This document shows positions 15,347 to 29,370 of a DNA stretch of 64,000 bases, piece by piece. Each line of letters opens with the position of its first letter. Position 1 is the first letter of the stretch. The position numbers were made by a program, and so were the translations under genes. A model generated the notes under the pieces. That model was not told the DNA's origin and ran no database searches. It saw only the letters and a program-made list of their open reading frames with translations. The stretch is from Fasciola hepatica (lineage: Eukaryota > Platyhelminthes > Trematoda > Plagiorchiida > Fasciolidae): the NCBI GenBank assembly GCA_948099385.1, contig CANUEZ040000191.1, forward strand, positions 6,138,001 through 6,202,000. The letters are read 5' to 3'.

Positions 15347-18300
15347 CTAAGTAAAACCAAGGCATTCCCTTATGAACAATCCCCACACAGATTGCTCATA
15401 CAATGCAATAGAGCAGTAGCAGAGTAGATTTGTATAATATGATTCTCCATGCAGCTTGAACACTGAACTGACCATTGAAAATGATGGAAGCACTGTACAG
15501 CTGTTTGATCCGCTAAGGGAATCATGAGCATTGCACATGGACAGAGCCCACACGGGGACACGAACAAGGGTTGGGGTGAACGAATGTCAGTCGAACACCC
15601 AAACCACAAGGCTATCCGATATGGATCTGAACGCTTTGTTCAACATATACAATACATGATATAGCACAATCCCCTAATTGGCTTCGGCTTTCGCTTTCGC
15701 TTTGAACGGTAACAACCAAATTCTCGCACACCGATCCAATCCTATGTTCCATCACTTCTCTATTTATGGGCCTAAGTAAAACCAAGGAATTCCCTTATGA
15801 ACAATCCCCACACAGATTGCTCATACAATGCAATAGAGCAGTAGCAGAGTAGATTTGTATAATATGATTCTCCATGCAGCTTGAACACTGAACTGACCAT
15901 TGAAAATTATGGAAGCACTGTACAGCTGTTTGATCCGCTAAGGGAATCATGAGCATTGCACATGGACAGAGCCCACACGGGACACGAACAAGGGTTGGGG
16001 TGAACGAATGTCAGTCGAACACCCAAACCACAAGGCTATCCAATATGGGTCTCAACGCTTTGTTCAACATATACACTACATGATATAGCACAATCCCCAA
16101 ATTGGATTCGGCTTTCGCTTTCGCTTTGAACGGTAACAATCAAATTCTCGCACACCGATCCAATCCTATGTTCCATCACTTCTCTATTTATGGGCCTAAG
16201 TAAAACCAAGGCATTCCCTTATGAACAATCCCCACACAGATTGCTCATACAATGCAATAGAGCAGTAGCAGAGTAGATTTGTATAATATGATTCTCCATG
16301 CAGCTTGAACACTGAACTGACCATTGAAAATGATGGAAGCACTGTACAGCTGTTTGATCCGCTAAGTGAAGCATGAGCATTGCACATGGACAGAGCCCAC
16401 ACGGGACACGAACAAGGGTTGGGGTGAACGAATGTCAGTCGAACACCCAAATCACAAGGCTATCCGATATGGGTCTCAACGCTTTGTTCAACATATACAC
16501 TACATGATATAGCACAATCCCCAAATTGGCTTCGGCTTTCGCTTTCGCTTTGAACGGTAACAACCAAATTCTCGCACACCGATCCAATCCTATGTTCCAT
16601 CACTTCTCTATTTATGGGCCTAAGTAAAACCAAGGCATTCCCTTATGAACAATCCACACACAGATTGCTCATACAATGCAATAGAGCAGTAGCAGAGTAG
16701 ATTTGTATAATATGATACTCCATGCAGCTTGAACACTGAACTGACCATTGAAAATGATGGAAGCACTGTACAGCTGTTTGATCCGCTAAGGGAATCATGA
16801 GCATTGCACATGGACAGAGCCCACACGGGGACACGAACAAGGGTTGGGGTGAACGAATGTCAGTCGAACACCCAAATCACAAGGCTATCCGATATGGGTC
16901 TCAACGCTTTGTTCAACATATACACTACATGATATAGCACAATCCCCAAATTGGCTTCGGCTTTCGCTTTGGCTTTGAACGGTAACAACCAAATTCTCGC
17001 ACACCGATCCAATCCTATGTTCCATCACTTCTCTATTTATGGGCCTAAGTAAAACCAAGGCATTCCCTTATGAACAATCCGCACACAGATTGCTCATACA
17101 ATGCAATAGAGCAGTAGCAGAGTAGATTTGTACAATATGATTCTCCATGCAGCTTGAACACTGAACTGACCATTGAAAATGATGGAAACACTGTACAGCT
17201 GTTTGATCCGCTAAGGGTATCATGAGCATTGCACATGGACAGAGCCCACACGGGGACACGAACAAGGGTTGGGGTGAACGATTGTCAGTCGAACACCCAA
17301 ACCACAAGGCTATCCGATATGGGTCTCAACGCTTTGTTCAACATATACACTACATGATATAGCACAATCCCCAAATTGGATTCGGCTTTCGCTTTCGCTT
17401 TGAACGGTAACAACCAAATTCTCGCACACCGATCCAATCCTATGTTCCATCACTTCTCTATTTATGGGCCTAAGTAAAACCAAGGTATTCCCTTATGCAC
17501 AATCCCCACACAGATTGCTCATACAATGCAATAGAGCAGTAGCAGAGTAGATTTGTATGATATGATTCTCCATGCAGCTTGAACACTGAACTGACCATTG
17601 AAAATGATGGAAGCACTGTACAGCTGTTTGATCCGCTAAGGGAATCATGAGCATTGCACATGGACAGAGCCCACACGGGGACACGAACAAGGGTTGGGGT
17701 GAACGATTGTCAGTCGAACACCCAAACCACAAGGCTATCCGATATGGGTCTCAACGCTTTGTTCAACATATACACTTCATGTTATAGCACAATCCCCAAA
17801 TGGGCTTCGACTTTCGGTTTTGCATTGAACGGTAACAACCAAATTCTCGCACACCGATCCAATCCTATGTTCCATCACTTCTCTATTTATGGGCCAAAGT
17901 AAAACCAAGGCATTCCCTTATGAACAATCCCCACACAGATTGCTCATACAATGCAATAGAGCAGTAGCAGAGTAGATTTGTATAATATGATTCTCCATGC
18001 AGCTTGAACACTGAACTGACCATTGAAAATTATGGAAGCACTGTACAGCTGTTTGATCCGCTAAGAGAATCATGAGCATTGCACATGGACAGAGCCCACA
18101 CGGGGACACGAACAAGGGTTGGGGTGAACGATTGTCAGTCGAACACCCAAACCACGAGGCTATCCGATATGGGTCTGAACGCTTTGTTCAACATATACAA
18201 TACATGATATAGCACAATCCCCAAATTGGCTTCGGCTTTCGCTTTCGCTTCGAACGGTAACAACGAAATTCTCGCAAACCAATCCAATCCTATGTTCCAT

Positions 18301-19169
18301 CACTTCTCTATTTATGGGCCTAAGTAAAACCAAGGCATTCCCTTATGAACAATCCCCACACAGATTGCTCATACAATGCAATAGAGCAGTAGCAGAGTAG
18401 ATTTGTATAATATGATTCTCCATGCAGCTTGAACACTGAACTGACCATTGAAAATTATGGAAGCACTGTATAGCTGTTTGATCCGCTAAGGGAATCATGA
18501 GCATTGCACATGGACAGAGCCCACACGGGGACACGAACAAGGGTTGGGGTGAACGAATGTCAGTCGAACACCCAAACCACAAGGCTATCCGATATGGGTC
18601 TCAACGCTTTGTTCAACATATACACTACATGATATAGCACAATCCCCGAATTGGCTTCGGCTTTCGCTTTCGCTTTGCACGGTAACAACCAAATTCTCGC
18701 ACACCGATCCAATCCTATGTTCCATCACTTCTCTATTTATGGGCCTAAGTAAAACCAAGGCATTCCCTTATGAACAATCCCCAGACACATTGCTCATACA
18801 ATGCAATAGAGCAGTAGCAGAGTAGATTTGTATAATATGATTCTCCATGCAGCTTGAACACTGAACTGACCATTGAAAATGATGGAAGCACTGTACAGCT
18901 GTTTGATCCGCTAAGAGAATCATGAGCATTGCACATGGACAGAGCCCACACGGGGACACGAACAAGGGTTGGGGTGAACGATTGTCAGTCGAACACCCAA
19001 ATCACAAGGCTATCCGATATGGGTCTCAACGCTTTGTTCAACATATACAATACATGATATAGCACAATCCCCTAATTGGATTCGGCTTTCGCTTTCGCTT
19101 TGAACGGTAACAACCAAATTCTCGCGCACCGATCCAATCCTATGTTCCATCACTTCTCTATTTATGGGC

Positions 19170-19595
19170 CTAAGTAAAACCAAGGCATTCCCTTATGAAC
19201 AATCCCCACACAGATTGCTCATACAATGCAATAGAGCAGTAGCAGAGTAGATTTGTATAATATGATTCTCCATGCAGCTTGAACACTGAAGTGCCCATTA
19301 AAAATGAAGAAAAGAACTGTACAGCTGTTTGATCCGCTAAGGGAATCATGAGCATTGCACATGGACAGAGCCCACACGGGGACACGAACAAGGGTTTGGG
19401 TGAACGTTTGTCAGTCGAACACCCAAACCACAAGGCTATCCGATATGGGTCTGAACGCTTTGTTCAACATATACACTACATGATATAGCACAATCCCCAA
19501 ATTGGCTTCGGCTTTCGCTTTCGCTTTGAACGGTAACAACCAAATTCTCGCACACCGATCCAATCCTATGTTCCATCACTTCTCTATTTATGGGC
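19170..19595 (+). repeat. 426-bp monomer with altered 19289-19321 segment
   Basis: Positions 19289-19321 read GAAGTGCCCATTAAAAATG then AAGAAAAGAACTGT, versus GAACTGACCATTGAAAATG and ATGGAAGCACTGT in the consensus; one base is gained. The copy also has GGGTTTGGGTG, which improves the long dyad. It is the last copy of anomalous length before the central domain in which every monomer is 425 bp. Confidence 0.85.
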
Positions 19596-21295
19596 CTAAG
19601 TAAAACCAAGGCATTCCCTTATGAACAATCCCCACACAGATTGCTCATACAATGCAATAGAGCAGTAGCAGAGTAGATTTGTATAATATGATTCTCCATG
19701 CAGCTTGAACACTGAACTGACCATTGAAAATGATGGAAGCACTGTACAGCTGTTTGATCCGCTAAGGGAATCATGAGCATTGCACATGGACAGAGCCCAC
19801 ACGGGGACACGAACAAGGGTTGGGGTGAACGATTGTCAGTCGAACACCCAAACCACAAGGCTATCCGATATGGGTCTCAACGCTTTGTTCAACATATACA
19901 ATACATGATATAGCACAATCCCCAAATTGGATTCGGCTTTCAAATTGGCTTTGAACGGTAACAATCAAATTCTCGCACACCGATCCAATCCTATGTTCCA
20001 TCACTTCTCTATTTATGGGCCTAAGTAAAACCAAGGCATTCCCTTATGAACAATCCCCACACAGATTGCTCATACAATGCAATAGAGCAGTAGCAGAGTA
20101 GATTTGTATAATATGATTCTCCATGCAGCTTGAACACTGAACTGACCATTGAAAATGATGGAAGCACTGTACAGCTGTTTGATCCGCTAAGGGAATCATG
20201 AGCATTGCACATGGACAGAGCCCACACGGGGACACGAACAAGGGTTGGGGTGAACGAATGTCAGTCGAACACCCAAACCACAAGGCTATCCGATATGGGT
20301 CTCAACGCTTTGTTCAACATATACAATACATGATATAGCACAATCCCCAAATTGGATTCGGCTTTCGCTTTCGCTTTGAACGGTATCAACCAAATTCTCG
20401 CACACCGATCCAATCCTATGTTCCATCACTTCTCTATTTATGGGCCTAAGTAGAACCAAGGCATTCCGTTATGAACAATCCCCACACAGATTGCTCATAC
20501 AATGCAATAGAGCAGTAGCAGAGTAGATTTGTATAATATGATTCTCCATGCAGCTTGAACACTGAACTGACCATTGAAAATGATGGAAGCACTGTACAGC
20601 TGTTTGATCCGCTAAGGGAATCAAGAGCATTGCACATGGACAGAGCCCACACGGGGACACGAACAAGGGTTGGGGTGAACGATTGTCAGTCGAACACCCA
20701 AACCACAAGGCTATCCGATATGGGTCTCAACGCTTTGTTCAACATATACAATACATGATATAGCACAATCCCCAAATTGGCTTCGGCTTTCGCTTTCGCT
20801 TTGAACGGTAACAACCAAATTCTCGCACACCGATCCAATCCTATGTTCCATCACTTCTCTATTTATGGGCCTAAGTAAAACCAAGGCATTCCCTTATGAA
20901 CAATCCCCACACAGATTGCTCATACAATGCAATAGAGCAGTAGCAGAGTAGATTTGTATAATATGATTCTCCATGCAGCTTGAACACTGAACTGACCATT
21001 GAAAATTATGGAAGCACTGTATAGCTGTTTGATCCGCTAAGGGAATCATGAGCATTGCACATGGACAGAGCCCACACGGGGACACGAACAAGGGTTGGGG
21101 TGAACGAATGTCAGTCGAACACCCAAACCACAAGGCTATCCGATATGGGTCTCAACGCTTTGTTCAACATATACACTACATGATATAGCACAATCCCCAA
21201 ATGGGCTTCGGCTTTCGCTTTCGCTTTGAACGGTAACAACCAAATTCTCGCACACCGATCCAATCCTATGTTCCATCACTTCTCTATTTATGGGC

Positions 21296-22995
21296 CTAAG
21301 TAAAACCAAGGCATTCCCTTATGAACAATCCCCACACAGATTGCTCATACAATGCAGTAGAGCAGTAGCAGAGTAGATTTGTATAATATGATTCTCCATG
21401 CAGCTTGAACACTGAACTGACCATTGAAAACGATGGAAGCACTGTACAGCTGTTTGATCCGCTAAGGGAATCATGAGCATTGCACATGGACAGAGCCCAC
21501 ACGGGGACACGAACAAGGGTTGGGGTGAACGATTGTCAGTCAAACACCCAAACCACAAGGCTATCCGATATGGGTCTCAACGCTTTGTTCAACATATACA
21601 CTACATGATATAGCACAATCCCCAAATTGGCTTCGGCTCTCGCTTTCGCTTTGAACGGTAACAACCAAATTCTCGCACACCGATCCAATCTTATGTTCCA
21701 TCACTTCTCTATTTATAGGCCTAAGTAAAACCAAGGCATTCTCTTATGAACAATCCCCACACAGATTGCTCATGCAATGCAATAGAGCAGTAGCAGAGTA
21801 GATTTGTATAATATGATTCTCCATGCAGCTTGAACACTGAACTGACCATTGAAAATGATGGAAGCACTGTACAGCTGTTTGATCCGCTAAGGGAATCATG
21901 AGCATTGCACATGGACAGAGCCCACACGAGGACACGAACAAGGGTTGGGGTGAACGATTGTCAGTCGAACACCCAAACCACAAGGCTATCCGATATGGGT
22001 CTCAACGCTTTGTTCAACATATACAATACATGATATAGCACAATCCCCAAATTGGCTTCGGCTTTCGCTTTCGCTTTGAACGGTAACAACCAAATTCTCG
22101 CACACCGATCCAATCCTATGTTCCATCACTTCTCTATTTATGGGCCTAAGTAAAACCAAGGCATTCCCTTATGAACAATCCCCACACAGATTGCTCATAC
22201 AATGCAATAGAGCAGTAGCAGAGTAGATTTGTATAATATGATTCTCCATGCAGCTTGAACACTGAACTGACCATTGAAAATGATGGAAGCACTGTACAGC
22301 TGTTTGATCCGCTAAGGGAATCATGAGCATTGCACATGGACAGAGCCCACACGGGGACACGAACAAGGGTTGGGGTGAACGATTGTCAGTCGAACACCCA
22401 AACCACAAGGCTATCCGATATGGGTCTCAACGCTTTGTTCAACATATACACTACATGATATAGCACAATCCCCAAATTGGCTTCGGCTCTCGCATTCGCT
22501 TTGAACGGTAACAACCAAATTCTCGCACACCGATCCAATCTTATGTTCCATCACTTCTCTATTTATAGGCCTATGTAAAACCAAGGTCATCTCTTATGAA
22601 CAATCCCCACACAGATTGCTCATACAATGCAATAGAGCAGTAGCAGAGTAGATTTGTATAATATGATTCTCCATGCAGCTTGAACACTGAACTGACCATT
22701 GAAAACGATGGAAGCACTGTACAGCTGTTTGATCCGCTAAGGGAATCAAGAGCATTGCACATGGACAGAGCCCACACGGGGACACGAACAAGGGTTGGGG
22801 TGAACGATTGTCAGTCGAACACCCAAACCACAAGGCTATCCGATATGGGTCTCAACGCTTTGTTCAACATATACAATACATGATATAGCACAATCCCCAA
22901 ATTGGATTCGGCTTGCGCTTTCGCTTTGAACGGTAACAACCAAATTCTCGCACACCGATCCAATCCTATGTTCCATCACTTCTCTATTTATGGGC
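21296..22995 (+). repeat. Four-monomer block, copy 1 (repeats 2550 bp downstream)
   Basis: Diagnostic variants in order: AATGCAGTAGAGC and CAGTCAAACACCC (first monomer); TTTATAGGCC and CTCATGCAATGC (second); a CTCTCGCATTCGC tail (third); CCAAGGTCATCTC (fourth). The same ordered set appears at 23846-25545, six monomers away. Confidence 0.85.
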
Positions 22996-23845
22996 CTAAG
23001 TAAAACCAAGGCATTCCCTTATGAACAATCCCCACACAGATTGCTCATACAATGCAATAGAGCAGTAGCAGAGTAGATTTGTATAATATGATTCTCCATG
23101 CAGCTTGAACACTGAACTGACCATTGAAAATGATGGAAGCACTGTACAGCTGTTTGATCCGCTAAGGGAATCATGAGCATTGCACATGGACAGAGCCCAC
23201 ACGGGGACACGAACAAGGGTTGGGGTGAACGATTGTCAGTCGAACACCCAAACCACAAGGCTATCCGATATGGGTCTCAACGCTTTGTTCAACATATACA
23301 CTACATGATATAGCACAATCCCCGAATTGGCTTCAGCTTTCGCTTTCGCTTTGAACGGTAACATCCAAATTCTCGCACACCGATCCAATCCTATGTTCCA
23401 TCACTTCTCTATTTATGTGCCTAAGTAAAACCAAGGCATTCTTTTATGAACAATCCACACACAGATTGCTCATGCAATGCAATAGAGCAGTAGCAGAGTA
23501 GATTTGTATATTATGATTCTCCATGCAGTTTGAACACTGAACTGACCATTGAAAATGATGGAAGCACTGTACAGCTGTTTGATCCGCTAAGGGAATCATG
23601 AGCATTGCACATGGACAGAGCCCACACGGGGACACGAACAAGGGTTGGGGTGAACGATTGTCAGTCGAACACCCAAACCACAAGGCTATCCGATATGGGT
23701 CTCAACGCTTTGTTCAACATATACACTACATGATATAGCACAATCCCCAAATTGGATTCGGCTTTCGCTTTCGCTTTGAACGGTAACAACCAAATTCTCG
23801 CACACCGATCCAATCCTATGTTCCATCACTCCTCTATTTATGGGC

Positions 23846-25545
23846 CTAAGTAAAACCAAGGCATTCCCTTATGAACAATCCCCACACAGATTGCTCATAC
23901 AATGCAGTAGAGCAGTAGCAGAGTAGATTTGTATAATATGATTCTCCATGCAGCTTGAACACTGAACTGACCATTGAAAATGATGGAAGCACTGTACAGC
24001 TGTTTGATCCGCTAAGGGAATCATGAGCATTGCACATGGACAGAGCCCACACGGGGACACGAACAAGGGTTGGGGTGAACGATTGTCAGTCAAACACCCA
24101 AACCACAAGGCTATCCGATATGGGTCTCAACGCTTTGTTCAACATATACACTACATGATATAGCACAATCCCCAAATTGGCTTCGGCTTTCGCTTTCGCT
24201 TTGAACGGTAACAACCAAATTCTCGCACACCGATCCAATCTTATGTTCCATCACTTCTCTATTTATAGGCCTAAGTAAAACCAAGGCATTCTCTTATGAA
24301 CAATCCCCACACAGATTGCTCATGCAATGCAATAGAGCAGTAGCAGAGTAGATTTGTATAATATGATTCTCCATGCAGCTTGAACACTGAACTGACCATT
24401 GAAAATGATGGAAGCACTGTACAGCTGTTTGATCCGCTAAGGGAATCATGAGCATTGCACATGGACAGAGCCCACACGGGGACACGAACAAGGGTTGGGG
24501 TGAACGATTGTCAGTCGAACACCCAAACCACAAGGCTATCCGATATGGGTCTCAACGCTTTGTTCAACATATACAATACATGATATAGCACAATCCCCAA
24601 ATTGGCTTCGGCTTTCGCTTTCGCTTTGAACGGTAACAACCAAATTCTCGCACACCGATCCAATCCTATGTTCCATCACTTCTCTATTTATGGGCCTAAG
24701 TAAAACCAAGGCATTCCCTTATGAACAATCCCCACACAGATTGCTCATACAATGCAATAGAGCAGTAGCAGAGTAGATTTGTATAATATGATTCTCCATG
24801 CAGCTTGAACACTGAACTGACCATTGAAAATGATGGAAGCACTGTACAGCTGTTTGATCCGCTAAGGGAATCATGAGCATTGCACATGGACAGAGCCCAC
24901 ACGGGGACACGAACAAGGGTTGGGGTGAACGATTGTCAGTCGAACACCCAAACCACAAGGCTATCCGATATGGGTCTCAACGCTTTGTTCAACATATACA
25001 CTACATGATATAGCACAATCCCCAAATTGGCTTCGGCTCTCGCATTCGCTTTGAACGGTAACAACCAAATTCTCGCACACCGATCCAATCTTATGTTCCA
25101 TCACTTCTCTATTTATAGGCCTATGTAAAACCAAGGTCATCTCTTATGAACAATCCCCACACAGATTGCTCATACAATGCAATAGAGCAGTAGCAGAGTA
25201 GATTTGTATAATATGATTCTCCATGCAGCTTGAACACTGAACTGACCATTGAAAATGATGGAAGCACTGTACAGCTGTTTGATCCGCTAAGGGAATCATG
25301 AGCATTGCACATGGACAGAGCCCACACGGGGACACGAACAAGGGTTGGGGTGAACGATTGTCAGTCGAACACTCAAACCACAAGGCTATCCGATATGGGT
25401 CTCAACGCTTTGTTCAACATATACACTACATGATATAGCACAATCCCCGAATTGGATTCAGCTTGCGCTTTCGCTTTGAACGGTAACAACCAAATTCTCG
25501 CACACCGATCCAATCCTATGTTCCATCACTTCTCTATTTATGGGC
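23846..25545 (+). repeat. Four-monomer block, copy 2
   Basis: Shares the ordered diagnostic variants of 21296-22995. Differences include AATGATGG in place of AACGATGG in the first and fourth monomers, and TCATGAGC with AACACTCAAACC in the fourth monomer here. The monomer following copy 2 (25546) resembles the second monomer after copy 1 (23421), not the first, so one monomer was gained or lost between copies. Confidence 0.8.
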
Positions 25546-26395
25546 CTTAGTAAAACCAAGGCATTCTTTTATGAACAATCCACACACAGATTGCTCATAC
25601 AATGCAATAGAGCAGTAGCAGAGTAGATTTGTAAAATATGATTCTCCATGCAGCTTGAACACTGAACTGACCATTGAAAATGATGGAAGCACTGTACAGC
25701 TGTTTGATCCGCTAAGGGAATCATGAGCATTGCACATGGACAGAGCCCACACGGGGACACGAACAAGGGTTGGGGTGAACGATTGTCAGTCGAACACCCA
25801 AACCACAAGGCTATCCGATATGGGTCTCAACGCTTTGTTCAACATATACACTACATGATATAGCACAATCCCCAAATTGGCTTCGGCTTTCGCTTTCGCT
25901 TTGAACGGTAACAACCAAATTCTCGCACACCGATCCAATCCTATGTTCCATCACTCCTCTATTTATGGGCCTAAGTAAAACCAAGGCATTCCCTTATGAA
26001 CAATCCCCACACAGATTGCTCATACAATGCAATAGAGCAGTAGCAGAGTAGATTTGTATAATATGATTCTCCATGCAGCTTGAACACTGAACTGACCATT
26101 GAAAATGATGGAAGCACTGTACAGCTGTTTGATCCGCTAAGGGAATCATGAGCATTGCACATGGACAGAGCCCACACGGGGACACGAACAAGGGTTGGGG
26201 TGAACGATTGTCAGTCGAACACCCAAACCACAAGGCTATCCGATATGGGTCTCAACGCTTTGTTCAACATATACAATACATGATATAGCACAATCCCCAA
26301 ATTGGATTCGGATTTCGTCTTCGCTTTGAACGGTAACAACCAAATTCTCGCACACCGATCCAATCCTATGTTCCATCACTTCTATATTTATGGGC

Positions 26396-26820
26396 CTAAG
26401 TAAAACCATGGCATTCCCTTATGAACAATCCCCACACAGATTGCTCATACAATGCAATAGAGCAGTAGCAGAGTAGATTTGTATAATATGATTCTCCATG
26501 CAGCTTGAACACTGAACTGACCATTGAAAATGATGGAAGCACTGTACAGCTGTTTGATCCGCTAAGGGAATCATGCGCATTGCACATGGACAGAGCCCAC
26601 ACGGGGACACGAACAAGGGTTGGGGTGAACGAATGTCACTCGAACACCCAAACCACAAGGCTATCCGATATGGGTCTCAACGCTTTGTTCAACATATACA
26701 ATACATGATATAGCACAATCCCCAAATTGGATTCGGCTTTCGGATCCGCTTTGAACGGTAACAACCAAATTCTCGCACAACGATCCAATCCTATGTTCCA
26801 TTATTTCTCTATTTATGGGC
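26396..26820 (+). repeat. BamHI-marked variant monomer, copy 1
   Basis: This copy has CATGCGCATTG, TGTCACTCGAAC, a CGGATCCGC tail with a GGATCC site at 26742-26747, and CGCACAACGATCC. The same set occurs in the monomer starting at 28521 (GGATCC at 28867) and in the distal part of 33196 (33542). The monomer starting at 35746 shares only part of it (36092). I saw GGATCC nowhere else in the window. Confidence 0.85.
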
Positions 26821-28520
26821 CTATGTAAAACCAAGGCATTCCCTTATGAACAATCCCCACACAGATTGCTCATACAATGCAATAGAGCAGTAGCAGAGTA
26901 GATTTGTATAATATGATTCTCCATGCAGCTTGAACACTGAACTGACCATTGAAAATGATGGAAGCACTGTACAGCTGTTTGATCCGCTAAGGGAATCATG
27001 AGCATTGCACATGGACAGAGCCCACACGGGGACACGAACAAGGGTTGGGGTGAACGATTGTCAGTCGAACACTCAAACCACAAGGCTATCCGATATGGGT
27101 CTCAACGCTTTGTTCAACATATACACTACATGATATAGCACAATCCCCGAATTGGATTCAGCTTGCGCTTTCGCTTTGAACGGTAACAACCAAATTCTCG
27201 CACACCGATCCAATCCTATGTTCCATCACTTCTCTATTTATGGGCCTTAGTAAAACCAAGGCATTCTTTTATGAACAATCCACACACAGATTGCTCATAC
27301 AATGCAATAGAGCAGTAGCAGAGTAGATTTGTATATTATGATTCTCCATGCAGTTTGAACACTGAACTGACCATTGAAAATGATGGAAGCACTGTACAGC
27401 TGTTTGATCCGCTAAGGGAATCATGAGCATTGCACATGGACAGAGCCCACACGGGGACACGAACAAGGGTTGGGGTGAACGATTGTCAGTCGAACACCCA
27501 AACCACAAGGCTATCCGATATGGGTCTCAACGCTTTGTTCAACATATACACTACATGATATAGCACAATCCCCAAATTGGATTCGGCTTTCGCTTTCGCT
27601 TTGAACGGTAACAACCAAATTCTCGCACACCGATCCAATCCTATGTTCCATCACTCCTCTATTTATGGGCCTAAGTAAAACCAAGGCATTCCCTTATGAA
27701 CAATCCCCACACAGATTGCTCATACAATGCAATAGAGCAGTAGCAGAGTAGATTTGTATAATATGATTCTCCATGCAGCTTGAACACTGAACTGACCATT
27801 GAAAATGATGGAAGCACTGTACAGCTGTTTGATCCGCTAAGGGAATCATGAGCATTGCACATGGACAGAGCCCACACGGGGACACGAACAAGGGTTGGGG
27901 TGAACGATTGTCAGTCGAACACCCAAACCACAAGGCTATCCGATATCGGTCTCAACGCTTTGTTCAACATATACAATACATGATATAGCACAATCCCCAA
28001 ATTGGCTTCGGCTTTCGCTTTCGCTTTGAACGGTAACAACCAAATTCTCGCACACCGATCCAATCTTATGTTCCACCACATCTCTATTTATAGGACTAAG
28101 TATAACCAAGGCATTCTCTTATGAACAATCCCCACACAGATTGCTCATACAATGCAATAGAGCAGTAGCAGAGTAGATTTGTATAATATGATTCTCCATG
28201 CAGCTTGAACACTGAACTGACCATTGAAAATGATGGAAGCACTGTACAGCTGTTTGATCCGCTAAGGGAATCATGAGCATTGCACATGGACAGAGCCCAC
28301 ACGGGGACACGAACAAGGGTTGGGGTGAACGATTGTCAGTCGAACACCCAAACCACAACGCTATCCGATATGGGTCTCAACGCTTTGTTCAACATATACA
28401 ATACATGATATAGCACAATCCCCAAATTGGATTCGGATTTCGTCTTCGCTTTGAACGGTAACAACCAAATTCTCGCACACCGATCCAATCCTATGTTCCA
28501 TCACTTCTATATTTATGGGC

Positions 28521-28945
28521 CTAAGTAAAACCATGGCATTCCCTTATGAACAATCCCCACACAGATTGCTCATACAATGCAATAGAGCAGTAGCAGAGTA
28601 GATTTGTATAATATGATTCTCCATGCAGCTTGAACACTGAACTGACCATTGAAAATGATGGAAGCACTGTACAGCTGTTTGATCCGCTAAGGGAATCATG
28701 CGCATTGCACATGGACAGAGCCCACACGGGGACACGAACAAGGGTTGGGGTGAACGAATGTCACTCGAACACCCAAACCACAAGGCTATCCGATATGGGT
28801 CTCAACGCTTTGTTCAACATATACAATACATGATATAGCACAATCCCCAAATTGGATTCGGCTTTCGGATCCGCTTTGAACGGTAACAACCAAATTCTCG
28901 CACAACGATCCAATCCTATGTTCCATTATTTCTCTATTTATGGGC
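28521..28945 (+). repeat. BamHI-marked variant monomer, copy 2
   Basis: It agrees with the 26396 copy at every variant I compared (CATGCGC, GTCACTCG, GGATCC at 28867-28872, CACAACG, then TTCCATTATTTCTC leading into a CCTATGTAAAACC monomer). The distance is exactly 2125 bp, or five monomers. Confidence 0.85.
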
Positions 28946-29370
28946 CTATGTAAAACCAAGGCATTCCCTTATGAACAATCCCCACACAGATTGCTCATAC
29001 AATGCAATAGAGCAGTAGCAGAGTAGATTTGTATAATATGATTCTCCATGCAGCTTGAACACTGAGCTGACCATCGAATATGAAGGAAGCACTGTAGAGC
29101 TGTTTGATCCGCTAAGGGAATCATGCGCATTGCACATGGACAGAGCCCACACGGGGACACGAACAAGGGTTGGGGTGAACGATTGTCAGTCGAACACCCA
29201 AACCACAAGGCTATCCGATATGGGTCTCAACGCTTTGTTCAACATATACAATACATGATATAGCACAATCCCCAAATTGGATTCGGCTTTCACTTTGGAT
29301 GTGTAAGATAACAACAAAATTCTCGCACACCGATCCAAACCTATGTTCCATCACTTCTCTATTTATGGGC

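Larger units (their letters stand above)
63..19595 (+). repeat. Left array domain: heterogeneous monomers with frequent small indels
   Basis: Forty-six monomers start at 63, 488, 913, 1338, 1760, 2185, 2609, 3034, 3459, 3883, 4306, 4731, 5156, 5580, 6005, 6430, 6855, 7280, 7705, 8130, 8555, 8980, 9404, 9829, 10254, 10678, 11103, 11527, 11950, 12374, 12799, 13224, 13648, 14073, 14498, 14922, 15347, 15772, 16196, 16620, 17045, 17470, 17895, 18320, 18745 and 19170. Fifteen are not 425 bp (422-426). Tails are mixed: GCTTTGGCTTCGAACGG early, TTCCGGTTTCCCATTGG and CGCTTTTGCATTGAACGG at 4.6-10.6 kb, then mostly CGCTTTCGCTTTGAACGG. Greater divergence and indels suggest older or less homogenised copies than the central domain; that age ordering is inference. 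Confidence 0.9.

Noticed and set aside
20555..20758. 67-codon plus-strand frame from a TTG start
   Set aside because: It is open only where TCATGAGC is changed to TCATGCGC or TCAAGAGC. Most monomers have an in-frame TGA and no ATG start.
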